Source: Hippophae tibetana
Taxonomy: Eukaryota; Streptophyta; Magnoliopsida; Rosales; Elaeagnaceae
DNA length: 64,000 nucleotides
Direction of reading: 5' to 3'
NCBI GenBank assembly: GCA_037013495.1
Contig: CM072809.1
Location: 9,684,501-9,748,500, forward strand
The notes under the pieces were generated by a model. That model saw only the letters and a program-made list of their open reading frames with translations, searched no databases and was not told where the DNA came from. A program made the translations under genes and the position numbers. Positions 12,691 to 25,600 of the stretch are shown here, piece by piece (the first letter of the stretch is position 1; each line of letters opens with the position of its first letter).

Positions 12691-13242
12691 GTTCACTCTT
12701 ACCTTTGTCTTCTTTTTGTGGTCTTACTGCAGTTGAATAAGAAATTATGACAAAAGACCTAACAATTAAAGGAACTTGATAGGATACTGTGTTGGCAAGT
12801 TTGGACAATTTAAAACCTTAATCAAAGTATCTAATACAATAAATCAACAAGTTCCATATTTTTTCAAAATAAGGGACAAATAATCAAAGGGTTGTTGCAA
12901 GATTCATTAAAAACCTCTTCATACATGATATATTTCTTAACAAGATTAATTAAACTCGAGTCTCATATCATTGTCTCGTGACTCGTAGACAACATCAGTA
13001 TAAATTTGACCATTTCGATAACATCACAACGCCCAGGAAGAATACAACATGACACAATGATGCTAACGTCGTTCACAGTAAAATATGTAGTTTTCTGAAA
13101 TGCTGTTTCTCTAGAAGTCGTCCATCCCAAGTAGTTGTCCTTGCTTTCTTTTACATTTCTCCTACTTTGAGAACAGGGAAAGAAAGAAAACAAAAGAAGA
13201 ATATTTGCACTTATTATACACCAGTTTGTGCCAAATGCATGA
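12691..13242. other. 3' flank of the 127-aa protein gene
   Basis: No gene or repeat recognised. It probably includes the 3'UTR of the minus-strand gene that stops at 13243. Confidence 0.35.
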
Positions 13243-15316
13243 TTAATAATCAAAGGTACCCTTTATACCCTCAAGGGTCTCTCCCAAGGACATCCTGCAC
13301 GACAACAACATAATTTCACCTAAATTAGATACCCAATTTCATTATAATAATACCATTTATATTTACAGCTACTATTGAGTAAAATATGATACAACTAAAA
13401 AATATAATACCATTTATCATATTACTTATCCTCCATCAATATATTGTGCACAAAAGATAGGACCATCTGCAAATTAATATTCTCATGCCATTGACATACT
13501 TTTAAACTTTGTCAGTAAAATACTTTACCCCTGAGTGGACAAAAGGCAATTTGTTACATGATATAAAGCAAAAATACAAAAATAAAGAAAGATTTGGAAC
13601 TTTCTCTTGAAAGTACAAATTCTCCCCCTGTTGTGCCTTTTTCCATAAGTACTTCTAGGTACTATTTTCCAGCAGTAGTAGAAGTCATGAAGTCACACTA
13701 TATACCATCAAACTAATCATATGTTTTTTTTAATAACTCTATAAATCTTTTCAAGTTGTCCACCAATTGAATGATCGCTAATTTGTATAAATGCAATTGT
13801 ATCTATCCCATTATAATTCATCTTAGCAATTTAACTATTGTCCATTTTGACCATACTCAAACAAGATATTTATCACCCACGTTGAAGGGAAAGTCTCTCT
13901 TCACTATCTCAAAAAGCCATGGATTCAATATTTATGTTTCAAACACAATGCAGATCATCTACCATACCATCTTTTCTGCAAATATTAAATTGCTTCCTCT
14001 CCCCCAATGGCCCCAATAACAAAGAAAAAAAAGGAAAATACACAAAGAAACAAATATATCTCACATGCGAAAAATGCCACTTTTCATTTATCACTAACAA
14101 GTGATAAAACCTGTTTACCCTATTTCCTGCATCATGTTATCATAAGAACCAGATTTAAGCATATAATCTCGTAAAAACTTTATTTTCTCTGCAATAGAAT
14201 CTTATGATTAAGCACCATACATGACTTATTAGTGTGAAAAAACAAAGATTAAGTCATGACAGAATTTACAAAATCATCAAACATAAAATTATCATGGAAA
14301 TGGTTTCAAAATGTACTTGGGACTTGTTCGCATCAGCTAAATTTTAACAAAGGAATTTAAATTCAAAAACTCAAAAAAGAACTTACTTATGCATGCAGTA
14401 CTTGAACTCTTGTCCCCTAATAAGATCTTTCTCCCCTTCCTCAAGCTATACGCAAAATACAAACAATACAAAATCATTGACAACCAAAAGAATGGAAATT
14501 AAATAGAAATCTGCAAAGTGAGAGAGATAATTGATATTATCTTACTGGATCACTTTCGTAGATGAGCTCATAACAATTTGGAGAAAGGCATTTGAGAGCA
14601 CAATTTTCCGTAGCTATCTTTGAAGATTTGCAATGCCAGCCCCATAATCCACTGTATTGAAGGCAAAATACAAGAAAAGAACAGTCACAGCATGCAATCA
14701 AACAACAAAGTAAACCCAATAGTCAATTAATAATGGGTATGTTTTAAGCAACAAAACTCTTTAAGACAACATAACTATATTCTTCTTCGTATCACTCATT
14801 AAGAGCTTATACCATGTGACCCACTCAATACAAGAGAAGACGAAAAATCAAACCATTGAAAATTTTCAGTTAATGCTAGAGCAAGACCATCCTTTGGTTG
14901 GGTATGATGTAAGTTGGAGACACAAGGCATAAACAAAATTAATAACAAAGAAACAAGTACACCAACCATTTTTTTCTTAGGCATAAATTTTACCAGAACA
15001 AACCAACAAAAGAGATCGCAGGAAAAATAAAAAATAAAAATAAAAGCGGTAGGGATACCTCTCGATGTCAGCATAGCACTGGCTCTTCTTCTCCTTGGTC
15101 TCAGCTTCCTGCAAGTATTAAGACATAAAATTAATTATTTATTTTCAAAAATTTAAGAAGAAGAAGAAGAACTGGCATTTGACTTGAAGTAGCACATACC
15201 GTGATCGGGCGAGGAGACTTGGCGTCGGCGACCGCAGGAGACAATAAAAATATTAACAGAATCGGAATTCCGATTAAATTTACTAATTCAAACCCAGTAT
15301 TCTTACTAATTGCCAT
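13243..15316 (-). CDS. Secreted plant protein of unknown function, 127 aa, 5 exons
   Basis: Minus-strand exons are 15316-15200, 15108-15059, 14651-14546, 14445-14387 and 13294-13243 (384 nt, 127 aa plus stop; phases fit). The first exon is a signal peptide: MAISKN start, hydrophobic core IGIPILLIFLLSP, then small residues AVADA before a likely cleavage point. The mature part has six cysteines in the blocks QCYADIES, GWHCKSS, NCALKCLSPNCYELIY and KYCMHK. It ends GETLEGIKGTFDY. The spacing suggests disulphide bonds in an extracellular or lumenal protein. I recognise the pattern as a conserved single-domain plant family of unknown function. It is not obviously a defensin or lipid-transfer protein, because the Cys order is wrong for both. 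The 5' flank to about 15480 should hold the promoter. Confidence 0.85.
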
Positions 15317-15489
15317 TTATATTAGTAAAAGAAAATTTCCCTTTGGTGCCTTCTCTTCGGAGTTTGAATGTGTAGAAAGTTAGAAACTGAAGACTCTTGA
15401 GAGAATAAGAGTACTCAGAGTCAGAAAGATTGGAGATTTGGGTCGGATGAGCCTCGGAAGGCATGTGATATGAAAAATGGATAAACGTC

Positions 15490-18400
15490 TGATACATTTA
15501 TATTTGTTTAATTATTTTGTTTAATAAATAATATCATAATTTTTTTATCATAAAAAATATTAATTAAAGGTAAAATATATTATTTTAAAAAAATTATTGT
15601 TTTTTATCAAATATTTAAAATATAAAAAATTTAATAAAAATAAAAATAATATAAAATAAAATTACTTAAAAAAAATCAACAATAATAATATTTAAATATA
15701 TATTTTGATTTTAAGTAAAAAAAATATCTTAATTTTTAATAAAATATTAATAAATAGGTTATGAATTTTTTTTCTTATTAATGACTACTTTATATTATTA
15801 AAATCTTGTGTTTTAGTTGAATTTATGTTAACATAAAAATAATATAATTTATTTTTATTTGATTACTAGTTAATAAATTAAATGATATTATATTTAATTT
15901 AAAAAATTAAGTGATATAAATAATTTAAGCTAAGAAATTTCTATGATATTTTTCTTTAAAAAATAATGTGTAAATATTTATAACACTATCAAGATTAGCT
16001 CAAATATTAAATAATTTTTAAATTTAAAAATAATATTAATAAACTCTCTTATCACACATTTAATTAAAAAATAATTGAAAATAATATATATATCCATTTG
16101 TATGTATCAATTTCTTATTTAATTAATAAAAAAATTTAAAAAATATTTATATTAATTAAAATAAAAATTATATATAAGAAAAGGATAAATAATTATAATT
16201 TAGATAAATATTAATATTTTAATTACTTATAATTTATTATTTAATTGATAAAAATTAAATAATTTAAATAAATTATACAATAATTATTAAAAATAATAGT
16301 TATTATTCTTAAAATATGTGAACAAATTTGTACAAAAATTTATAAAGTGTAATTTAGACTTTTATATATAGTATAATTATAATGTCTAGATCATGTTTTA
16401 TAAATTTTTGAACAAAATTACACACTTATTATAGATTAATGACTATTATTACAATTAATCTTTTAATTATTATATAATTTATTTAAAAAAATTATCAATT
16501 AAATAATATATTACTAAAAATTATCTTAAGACTATTTAAAATATTAGTACAATGTATACTTATCTATATTATATATAGGTAGAATTTTCAATAATTTTTA
16601 GAATGCTAACTGTTATTGACATTAGCTAGTTATTGTATAATTTATTTAAAATTTGTATTTTTTATCAATTAAATAATAAATTATTAAAATATTGATAATT
16701 ATTTTTAATATTTTAATATATTATGTGTATATATATATATAATTGAATTAGTAAAATAATTAAAAAATTATATTTTAAGTAAATATAAAAACATAGTTAA
16801 TAAAATAAATGATTTTTCTTTCTCACTCATTTATAATTTCTTCCTCTTGTTTATATGTTTCTTAATCTTCCTTTTTTTTCTATTTTTCATAATTAAAAAT
16901 AAAATTAGTCTTGATTTGTATGATTTAATCTAATGACTTTACCTCTTAATTTTAAGAGTTAGATCAAAGGTTAAAACATCACAAATATAATTAAAAATAA
17001 TAATCTTTTGTAGAAATATTATATAATTTATTGATTTTGATATATATATATTTTATTATTATTATTATTTAGCTATTTTGAATGAGTAAAGAATAATCGT
17101 TTATATGAATATGAATATTTTTATTTTTAAATTGTGTTTTTTTTATATTTAAATATTTTTTTTACTCATAAGACCATATTATTTTTTTAGTTAATTATTT
17201 ATTGGACTTGAGAATTCTTTAATATTAAATTATATCTCACGATAATTTATTGATATAAAAAATAATAGTTAGGACATGATAATGCTTATTGAATTTTTTA
17301 TAGGAGATTCAATAAGCTCACCAATTTTATTTACTATTTGCATTAAAAAAATCACAATTTTTAACTCCACTTTTTTTATATATAATTTTGTTATATATAT
17401 ATTTTTTATAATTTTAAGTTTTTGAAATCAAAATGTTAGGGTAAATTGGTAAAAGATAGTAGGAGTTACGGAAAAGAGATATATGTTAAAAAAAAATGTC
17501 TTAAAGTTTTAATAAGATGACTATTTGGGTTAGAAATATTTTGAGGGTGGGTCTAATGGGGTTGGTTAGTATGTAATATGTTTAAGGGATATATTGATAA
17601 ATATACTTGCACGTAAATTAATTTGAATTTTTTTAGAATTAGCATGATGTTTAATAAAATTCAAAATATCTTTAAAATTTATCAACGTCAATAATCCTTT
17701 TAAATAGGTGAAAAGTCTGAGGTTTAAATCTTAAATACAAGTACTTAAATTTTGTAGTTACTTTTTTTTTAAAAGACAAATTAAAAAGATATTTATCCCA
17801 AAAGTAAATAATGTAAATAAAGTTAACTGAAGCTAATTAAATTATATGAATTCATCCCTTTATCAAAAAATGATATTACTTCATAAACATAAATCTAACC
17901 TTTTTTGTTGTCAATATATAAATTCCACTTTGACTTTGTATAATTGGGAATCTAAGCGACAGGTTGCAAACAGGGTTCTGAATTTGAGTTTCATCTAAAA
18001 TAAATGTTCCTTAAAGTTATTAAGTGATGGTTGTTTGGGTTGTGGTGTATCCGGATATTCTATGTATTCGAGGTATATGTATAATATATATACGTGAAGT
18101 GACTATTACACCGGATTTTAATTGAAAATTTATAAAATATGTATCTTATTAATTAGAGACATTAAATATCTTATTTTTAAATTTTACGTATTTATAACTT
18201 AATAATCTAAACAAATTGGTCAAACATGTCATCATGTGTAAGAATAAAGTGCGAAAATAAAATAATAACACACAATATTTTTAAGTAGAAACAACATAAG
18301 TCACAACCATAACCTAAGAGGAAAAACACTAGTCCACCGGACTATTTAAATTTCTACTATGAAAACCAAATGTTCAAATACAAACTCAATTTTATGCTAC

Positions 18401-19585
18401 CCTCCCTAGGATACTACCCCAATGTATTTTACTTACGAGTTTTTACTATGTTTTCACAGTTTCTAATGTTAGCGTAAGCGGTTTCCAAACCAATGTTCCA
18501 ATAAGTTCTCCGCTAATCAGATCGTTCACAAATGAACTACAAAAATATTAGCATACAAAGAAACACAAGTGTTCATGTGTGTTCTAAAACAGATTTAACA
18601 ATGAATAATCCTAACTAGATGATTCAAAATATATATCACTTAAATCAAATCAACTAGCGAATTATAGAATAAAAAAGTTAAACACAATTTCAATAAAAAT
18701 AACTTCTTTGAAATTTAATAATCAAATCAAATAATTATGATCACATAAAATTATCTAATAAGAACATGTAAAAATCTAATAAAAAATAAGTCATATAAAG
18801 ATAAAACATATCAAATAAATTTATTAATAAATATCTCTAATATAATATCAATTTGATATTAATCAATCTATTTAATTTTTTGTATTTTTTGTGCTTTAAT
18901 TATTTTCTCTACTATCAACACACAAATATATATCTATATATATTGATTACCTTTTTAACTTCACTCATAAAAATATCACTTATATATATATTAATTAACT
19001 TTACTTTGAGCAATAACATATACTTACCTTTTTTAAATGCCTGTGTGAATATGTATTTGTTTAAATACTCATCTTTATTACTTTGTTATTGCCTCCATAT
19101 ATATTAATTCCTTTTCTTCTTCTATTTTTGTTTCACATTTTGTGGTATTTTTTTTTATTTTTCAAGACACTTAATTCAACCTTAATATGTCTATATATAT
19201 AGATAATTATAATGACCTAAAATATATTTTGGGTTTAATTTTTCAAAGCCCATAAAAAAACCTAATATTATAAAAAAATTATTTTTTAAAACACATCTAA
19301 AAAATAATTTCATAAATTGATTTAAATTTAAATAAATATTTTAGCACAAAAAGTAATTTAAGATTTATAAACATATGCTATTAAATGCATGAATGTAATA
19401 TTATGTGTTGTAGTTATCAAGGATATACCTGAACTACAATTATCTAAAACTCGAACATTTGTTCAACTTTTCTTGATAAATTTGATAGCAGGCCTAAAAA
19501 TAAATTTACAGATAAATATTTTGTCCACGAAAATAACTAACACTCATAATCCTCAAAGTCATGAAACTCGAGCACTTATTTGAAT
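15490..19585. other. Extremely AT-rich intergenic region
   Basis: About 4 kb of A/T-dominated sequence with many short ATTTA and TATATA tracts. Open frames here, such as 18853-19107, are low-complexity Leu/Ile/Asn/Tyr runs typical of AT bias. Around 18000-18120 a phrase on turning to tattacaccggattt resembles one at 19600-19630, so this may contain another relic of the retroelement described next. No gene is supported. Confidence 0.5.
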
Positions 19586-19587
19586 AC

Positions 19588-20640
19588 ATAAGATATACAC
19601 TGTGTGAAGTGCCTACTACACGGGATGGTCATGGAACCCGAGGTGCTTTAAGGGTATAATCCTAACGGGGTGATTGAGGTGTAAGGGAACATAAAGACAT
19701 GAAGTGCATAAAAACACAAACATAATCTCATCGTATGACATAATTCGATAGCAAGTCAGATGCAGTTAATCCACTGAGGTGTCGACACCTAGGGTAGTAA
19801 TATTTATATATAGACATGAGTAATCTATGAGGAGATCGGAATTCTCTCTCCATAATCTCTCTAAACTATATAGCACTTGTAATTTCCCTCTAAACAATTG
19901 GCACCCGTAGAGGAGCCTTTGAGTTTTTTTCAATCAATATTGAGAATTCAAGACCTTTTATTTAGACAATCAGGAGAATCACCTCGTGCATTAGGAAATT
20001 CACTTTTCATAATGTTCAAACATCGCACTACATCAATTTCTTAAAGAAGTAATCCTCAATGCAACATTAGGCACCCAGTGCCCCAGGGTCTTAGGGCTAA
20101 ATCTATAAAGCATATACTTTATCAAGCAACCCACCTCATATCTCATCAAGAATTAACGTATCATTCTAGTAATCCATTCGGCCTAATAGATGGGGATGAA
20201 GCTACTAAAACAATGTCACATGCTCCTAATTCAATAAATGTAGATCTAAAGACTTATATGTAGACAAAAGTGCTCAAATGGAAAAACTTCAAAAATAAGT
20301 AGCAAAGTTACAACAAGCATTTATCCAAGGAAATTTAAACTTTTTTCAAACTATAACAACTATTCAACCATCACACCCAACAAGAACCCATAAAATTTCT
20401 AGACTAAGAAAACATCGTTATCAACCCTTTAATCACCCATCACAAGCTCAAGAACATTGTTATCATATCAAAACCACTAATAACCAATCAAATCATCTCG
20501 ATAATGAATGGGATGAGGAATGGAACAAGATGGGAAAAAAATGGAAGAAAAATGTCTGATTAACTCAAACAAAGAAAATGGGACGATTTATGAATGATAT
20601 TAAGGTCATATGTGACTAATTATCAGCATCCTCATTTTCT
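19588..20640 (+). mobile_element. Decayed LTR-retrotransposon relic (possible LTR end and gag start)
   Basis: From 19588 the base composition rises and the text reads like a retroelement LTR: gtgcctactacacgggat, then ccgaggtgctttaag, then tgtcgacacctaggg. It closes with ctctctaaactatatagcacttg near 19860-19880. It is followed at about 19899 by ttggcacccgt, close to the primer sites that follow plant LTRs. Downstream frames carry gag-like hydrophilic text (SHPTRTHKISRLRKHRY, then NEWDEEWNKMGKKWKK) broken by stops. No second LTR was found. Superfamily is uncertain; Ty3/gypsy-like is a guess. Confidence 0.35.
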
Positions 20641-21059
20641 GACCAATTATCACTAAGAAGGTTCACCACAATGGATACCACATCATGTTTTGAATTCATC
20701 TCATTCTCGTTAGAAGTCTGCATCCCATTCTATAAGAATGATTCATCTTGCTCACATACGGGCTCGTTTGGTATCATATTAATCATTTCTATAAGAAGGG
20801 TACTCACTAGATCGTCAACATTGATATTTTTAAGTTTCATATCTGAGGTGTCAGGTACTTGGAATGGAAGTATGGATGCACGAATTGAAATTTTAAGTGA
20901 AAATAACAAAACTAAGCTGGATTCTCTCAAAGAAAAATTAAAGTTTTATATTCAAAAACCAAATGAGTTAAATTCAAGAGAATTCATATTTATAAACTTT
21001 CTAAGGCATTAAATACACTCAAAAAAATTACAATGGACAACCAAAAAATGTTCTAAGTC

Positions 21060-21850
21060 TTCACAGGATCTTCACCACATTACCACGAGGTGGCTCACTT
21101 GGGCAAGGATCTTCAGGAGGACAAGGTACAACATGTGGTGTACTTTGAAGAAATAAGGGTGTAGTTGATGACGTGTATCAAGGTATTCTCGAAGTATTCT
21201 GAACACTTTGTAAACCCAATATGTAGCTTGTGAACGTGGAGACCGTTTTAGACTTCACATATTGGGTCTTAAAATTGGTCATCACAAAGGACACTCCCTC
21301 GTGATAACCATGAGCACAATCCTCCCTAAGCTTGGCAACCAGCTTGTTTAGGGAAGCATTTTGTCCTCGGCTTGTCTTGCCTATTTCTCAACCACACGAG
21401 CATGCTCCTCGACTTCTTTTACCATATTTTTCTTTTTCAATAACAAAAGTTTACGTGATCTTTAATGTTTGAATACAATCTACCATATCGTTGCTCATAT
21501 TGATGATTTTGGTTTTTTGCATCCCGAGTACCTTTTCATGCTTTTTTGAATCCTTATCTTTTTCCTCGAGTGTTCTTTGAAATTGGATAACGAGTGCTTC
21601 AACTTCATATGCACAGGCATGATAGGCATTGTTAGCAATTTCTCCCTCCATTAACAATGAAACCGTCTGAAAAAAATAAAGTGATTAATCCACGCAAATA
21701 TTCAACTTTTTAACCAAGGCAAAATAATTATTAAAATATGAAAAATTATACCTCTACAACCATCTTCTTCTGAGTAAATCCACGTTCCTTTGTGATCTCT
21801 TGTATTCTAGCCCATTTGTTCACACCCAAAATGGTGATACATGTCTAGTA
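21060..21850 (-). pseudogene. Broken coiled-coil ORF, probably transposon-derived
   Basis: Minus-strand blocks can be read in order but in changing frames: NKWARIQEITKERGFTQKK (about 21820-21760), EGEIANNAYHACAYEVEAL then IQFQRTLEEKDKDSKKHE (21657-21451), and SLNKLVAKLREDCAHGYH then VMTNFKTQYVKSK (about 21350-21230). The last block is followed by a Pro/Ser-rich end. The Glu/Lys-rich heptads suggest a coiled coil. Similar long coiled-coil ORFs are common in plant transposons and gag-like elements. There are stops and frame changes between the blocks. I cannot assign a family. Confidence 0.35.
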
Positions 21851-22653
21851 ATACCACGAGTTATTATTATTTTTCTTTACATTCAATTATATTACTTATA
21901 CATTCTCTATTCTCTATTCTCCATTCTCCAATCAAACATGCCCTAAAATATATTATTTGAGATAAAAGATTTGTTGTTCTTGTTTGTAAATACTAAAACG
22001 GCATGGTGCCTAAGGGCCCCTATTACTTCTACCTTTTTAGTAGGATTCCATTGCGCTTGAATGCCCTCTAAACTTTATATATTCCGTGATATCCTTCATG
22101 TGACTCAATCTCCCAACCATATTGAACATTCATGTGACTCTGTCTCCAAACCTATTCCACTTTTCCTAACGTTTTCTTTTACAACGACAAAGCATTAACC
22201 ATGATCAGAAAGTGAAATAAAGAAATAGAGACATCAGTAATTATATTTTTTCAATACCACAGTAAACAATCTTATGTAATACATTCTACACACTGATAGG
22301 AAGGTAAATCCATTCTTTCCCCTCAACGTTAATAGAAAGGAAACTACATATTTTATGTAAATTTCAACAGCCACTATAAATGATGAGGGGATTCTTTTCG
22401 ATCACTGGTCGCAGCTATTCTTCACCTTCCTATATCCACATCACAACTTCATGCCTTAAATCTCAACAAACTTTGGAAATAGGTAAAAATCACAAATCCA
22501 GAAAGGCTTAATTTTGAAAACTTCCAAAAAAATTTCTTTTATGTGCAAACCCTATGGACAAGGATGATTTTCTTGGAGGGATATGAATTTGTTATCAAGT
22601 TATAAACCTGTGGAATTGATTCAACACCTTTGCACTTAGATTATAGACATGCT

Positions 22654-25600
22654 TCATGAAGATGACTTGGAGTTGGATTCGAGTGCATCTTCAGAAACTA
22701 CAAGTCCTTCAAACGATATGAACCTGGAGGTAGCACCAAAGATGTTTGCTATCTGCAGAACTGCAGTTTGACATGGGGCAGAAGTAGGCAGAAGAGAGGC
22801 TGGAAGGCTTGGCATACACTTGGGGATAGATTCCTTTTTATTAGAGAGAGGAGCATACAGTGCAAGCACAGTCCGACAGAACAAGAACCTGAAGAGAAAT
22901 ATAGACACCATCTTTAAATGGTTAAAGATTTATAAAATAATTGAACGCAGCATAAATTCAAAAATGTCCAGTCATAGATGAATGCTCTAACAGGTCGCAG
23001 TGCACAGAACTTTATTGTATATGGTAACAAAACTTTACAACCAATCCGTTTGCAATAGATGTCACTTCTCAGATCTCAATAGTCATGTAAGTTGCACCTC
23101 ACTTTACTAGAAAGCCTGAGATGTTTTAGAGACAATGCACAGATCACTATGTGAAATAGCCAAAATTATTATCAACCATTGGTTAAAATCCATGGCCTTA
23201 AATGCTTGAAAAACCTTTTGCAGGTAAAAACAAATGTACATGTAAACCTAACAGAAGAATCAAAAGAACAAATTATAAATAAATAAATATAGCCTAACCT
23301 CAGAACAAGTCGCCTTATGAATGGATCGCCTAAAACCTGAGCCCAAACAGAATCAAGAGATTCTGATTTTACCAAAGTCAGCCCCCAATCATTGAATGAA
23401 GTAGAAAGCACCTTCTCCGCTTTACTATAAGTGTCCTGAATCATTTTTATTCATAAATATTTTGAAAAAGACGAGTGACTAGTATCTGTAGAAAGAAAAG
23501 ATATGCTGACATTTACACACCATTTCAATGTCAGATCCTGAGATACCAAGCAACAGACAGAAAGCTTGCAATGGAGCTGTTAAAAAAAGAGTGAATAGGC
23601 TTCCATTTAGATGACATGAGAAATCAGCATTACTGCAGTAATTTGAAACGCATGGAGACAGGAGCATTGCAGTCGTCTCTCCCTTCTCCGCACCATTTAT
23701 GACCTGCTAAATTATAAAGCAGATTTACCTTTAGCAATCTCAACAATTTCTTCTTTTTTTAATGATGGATTAGCCATAAATGACAATCTTTTTTATTGAC
23801 AGATTTACCAAGATATTCCTCATTTTTACCCCTTTCTTGCAAAGCTGTCCGCTTTTACCCTTGATTACTTTTTATTCCCTCTCAAGTCCCAAATTAAACA
23901 AGAAAAACATAAAGGTTAAGAAAATAATACTTACAACAAAAAAGTATTGAAGTTCCATTTAAGAAAGGGAAGATAAGTTTGAAACTGCTAAAGCAAGTAT
24001 ATGCACATGACATATGACCGATTTAATATACTTGCCTCAAATACTTCACTGCTCTCAGAGTCTATAACCAGAAAGAGTGGTCTTCTTGTAAATGGAAGCA
24101 AGTCACAAGGATAAATACAATTTATTCCTGAAAAATGACTTTTGATATCAGAATAAACTATCAAGTCATGTGTCAAAAATTAAATTTAAAAGGGAAGAAG
24201 ACATCAAACTTTGAACAAACCAATTTCATCATTCTACTTTTATTAACTTCGAGAAATTAGGAGATGAATAACAGTGACCAAAAAAACATTGAAAATGGCA
24301 TTTGAGTAAACACAATAATAGACTTGAAATTTTAGCTTGTACATACATAATAACAGATTCAATACAAGCAAAAAATAATAAAAGAAATACTTCGTTATTC
24401 TAGTAGTACCACTTCAATCCACAATTCTTTGAACAAAATCTCCTAATGATGGTATAAGTCCAGAATGTTAACAGTTAATATTACAATAGATGCTGCCTTA
24501 ACTCTTGACAAGCTTCTCCCTAATGCTTTTATTTTTGTCATGTTGCTCTTTCAAGGTAAAGTTTCCATAGCTTTGAAACAAATAACATCTAGCATATGTT
24601 AAAGAAAGCCTTTAACCAAAGAAATAGAAATCTATTGTAGAAAGCATCTCTTGCTAAAACTAGTTTATAAAAAGAACAAAAAAAAAAAAAAATTCAAACT
24701 TGAATGCAGCATAAACTGCTACATTTTCGACTTTTCACGCCACACAGAATGTCATCGTAGGTACAGAACTTGCTTATTTTAAAGCACCTCTAGTTCCAAG
24801 AGTATTGAACATTAAACAACCAGTTTGCAAACTTAAGTTATCTCCTTTGCTTTGTTCAAGAGAAGGGTTTGATCTATCACAAGGAAAGTGCAATGGAGAA
24901 TGAGAGGTTGCATCAGAGTACATTCCAACTCCTGTTGAAGATGAAATGTTATTTCATTTCTCTGAAGCAATATGGATAAAGTAAGAAGAATAATGATCTC
25001 AAATCCTCATCAAGAGAGGAGCTAATATGACCCAGGAATAATAAATAATCTGCATCACCTGAAGCGGATAAATATATCAATAGAACCCCATCAGGAGGGA
25101 ATTCCTCACAGATTGTGGCCAAAACCTACAAAAGAAACCACATAACATGTGATTTTTGTTTTCTTTTAATTTATATTCTTTTGATTAGGGTACAATATCC
25201 CTTTCCAGAACCTAAAGGGGCAGGCAAACCATTTGAACCACAGGAGGATGACTATCACATGTCAATCTATAAACGCTGAAGGTGCAGGTGACTTTTGTTT
25301 TCTTTTAATTTATATTCATTTGATTAGGGTACAATATCTCTTCCCAGAACCTTAAGGGGGAAGGCAAACCATTTGAAACACATGAGGAGGGACCATCACA
25401 TATCAATTTATAAATGCTGAAGGTGCATGATGGTAAAATAATGATCTGCACATAACTCTTTAAAGAAAACTACAAACCCATTGCATGTTTAACTAAGAAT
25501 AACTGACATGTAACTTCATTCAAGATGATAGCAACGAGGGTTAAATACAATTTTACATACCACTAAATTTTGAAACATTCTCTTTATGCCACTTAAATTT

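Noticed and set aside
18853..19107. 84-aa Leu/Tyr/Asn-rich frame
   Set aside because: Pure composition effect in AT-rich DNA; no start context and no conserved text.
20671..21012. 113-aa plus-strand frame
   Set aside because: No recognisable family; it lies between retroelement relics and its antisense is equally open, so coding is not supported.
24034..24035. Simple GT donor 4 nt downstream for SCAI exon 6
   Set aside because: It would add 4 nt and break the frame with the VINGAEKGE exon.
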